This document shows, piece by piece, positions 63,664 to 64,000 of a stretch of 64,000 nt of DNA (positions are counted from its first letter, which is position 1; every line of letters begins with the position of its first letter). The notes under the pieces are model-generated. The model did not search any database, was not told where the DNA came from, and saw only the letters and a list, made by a program, of their open reading frames with translations. The DNA lies in NCBI GenBank assembly GCA_963580285.1, contig OY757020.1, forward strand, positions 104,349,497 to 104,413,496, written 5' to 3'. Both the position numbers and the translations under genes were made by a program. Source of the stretch: Lucinisca nassula (taxonomy: Eukaryota > Mollusca > Bivalvia > Lucinida > Lucinidae).

Positions 63664-63970
63664 GCCGGCCTTAGTGGCTCAGTCGGATGCGCGTCTGACT
63701 GGTGATCAGGAGGACGCGGGTTCGACTCCCGCCGGGGTCGGCAACATTCTTTCGTGGAGATTGATCATGAAATCTTTTCTACGGTCATTCTCTCCCTTCC
63801 GCTGATTCAAGAAGGGCAGTTGCCAGTTTCTGGCGAAAGAATGTGCACTGTACTGGTTAACCGCTTACGTTTAAGTCTGCCCAGGAAAGTGCTGATAGGT
63901 AAACTGACCGGCTCAAAAATGACCTAAATAGTGTTGACTGGGCCGTAAAACTCCAATACAAACAAACAAA
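63664..63970 (+). repeat. SINE S2, full length reference copy
   Basis: tRNA-derived head with A box (TTAGTGGCTCAGTCGG) and B box (GGTTCGACTCCC), body TGATCATGAAATCTTTTC, AATGTGCACTGTACTGGTTA, AAGTCTGCCCAGGAAAG, 3' end GGGCCGTAAAACTCC and (CAAA)n. Best copy for defining the family. Confidence 0.9.
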
Positions 63971-64000
63971 TCAATAAATCAATATGAACTTATTACCTCC

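Noticed and set aside
63664..63740. tRNA-like sequences at heads of S1, S2 and S4
   Set aside because: Each is followed by its SINE body and repeated in the window; cloverleaf pairing is not conserved enough for a functional tRNA.

Overview
This is eukaryotic, gene-poor, repeat-saturated genomic DNA. There is no operon structure. The repeat content points to a mollusc, most likely a bivalve: several tRNA-derived SINE families with GTTAAAC-type 3' ends, Helentron/'pearl'-like elements with about 150-bp internal tandem repeats and (GAC)n tracts, LINEs and a mariner. The species call is an inference from repeat style, because no rRNA, mitochondrial or complete host gene is present. The only host coding sequence I can support is one minus-strand exon at 11144-11368. 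It encodes an N-terminal cytochrome-b5 domain with an HPGG haem motif and ends at a GTATGT donor, as expected for a front-end fatty acyl desaturase (FADS-type). The remaining exons were not found.

The most striking component is a set of about 40 hairpin elements (named here HP-A, HP-B and HP-H). They share a nearly perfect palindrome, CTCGTTAGAACCGCC-loop-GGCGGTTCTAACGAG, extended by GTGGGTA/TACCCAC and ATAGATTGT or ATAGGTTGT arms. HP-A and HP-B also share a second, smaller hairpin (AACCCCA..TGGGGTT) and a TTTTTCTTATTTCTGCTC spacer, but have different outer arms and termini. Other foldback or MITE families are interleaved with them: TTAA-flanked families D, E and F, foldback family G, pogo-like J, and N with long inverted ends.

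Layout. 0-8.8 kb: HP elements, foldbacks, degenerate SINEs and a 155-bp tandem repeat. 8.85-10.5 kb: LINE-1, with its reverse-transcriptase catalytic box deleted. 11.1-11.4 kb: desaturase exon. 11.4-31 kb: dense HP, MITE and SINE mosaic with datable nesting (SINE in SINE, HP-A in HP-B). 31.5-32.7 kb: LINE-3 inserted in a SINE. 33.1-34.3 kb: 575-bp tandem repeat. 36.9-37.5 kb: decayed reverse-transcriptase domain. 38.2-39.8 kb: a 450-bp direct duplication. 39.9-44.8 kb: Helentron-like elements with 145-155-bp arrays. 46.9-53.7 kb: one mariner with perfect 26-bp terminal repeats, bloated to 5.66 kb by nested insertions, itself inside another repeat. 55.8-57.9 kb: LINE-2, again lacking the catalytic RT core, with a 12-bp target duplication. 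58.0-60.3 kb: another Helentron-like element. 60.3-64 kb: tandem repeats and four further SINEs.

The genes do not form a pathway. What works together is a transposition ecology: SINE families S2, S3 and S6 and LINE-3 carry similar 3' ends, consistent with SINEs borrowing LINE machinery, and S2 and S3 also share a central domain despite different heads. Family names (S1-S6, HP-A/B/H, MITE D-N) are labels for this window only; coordinates of degenerate repeats are approximate to about 10 bases.
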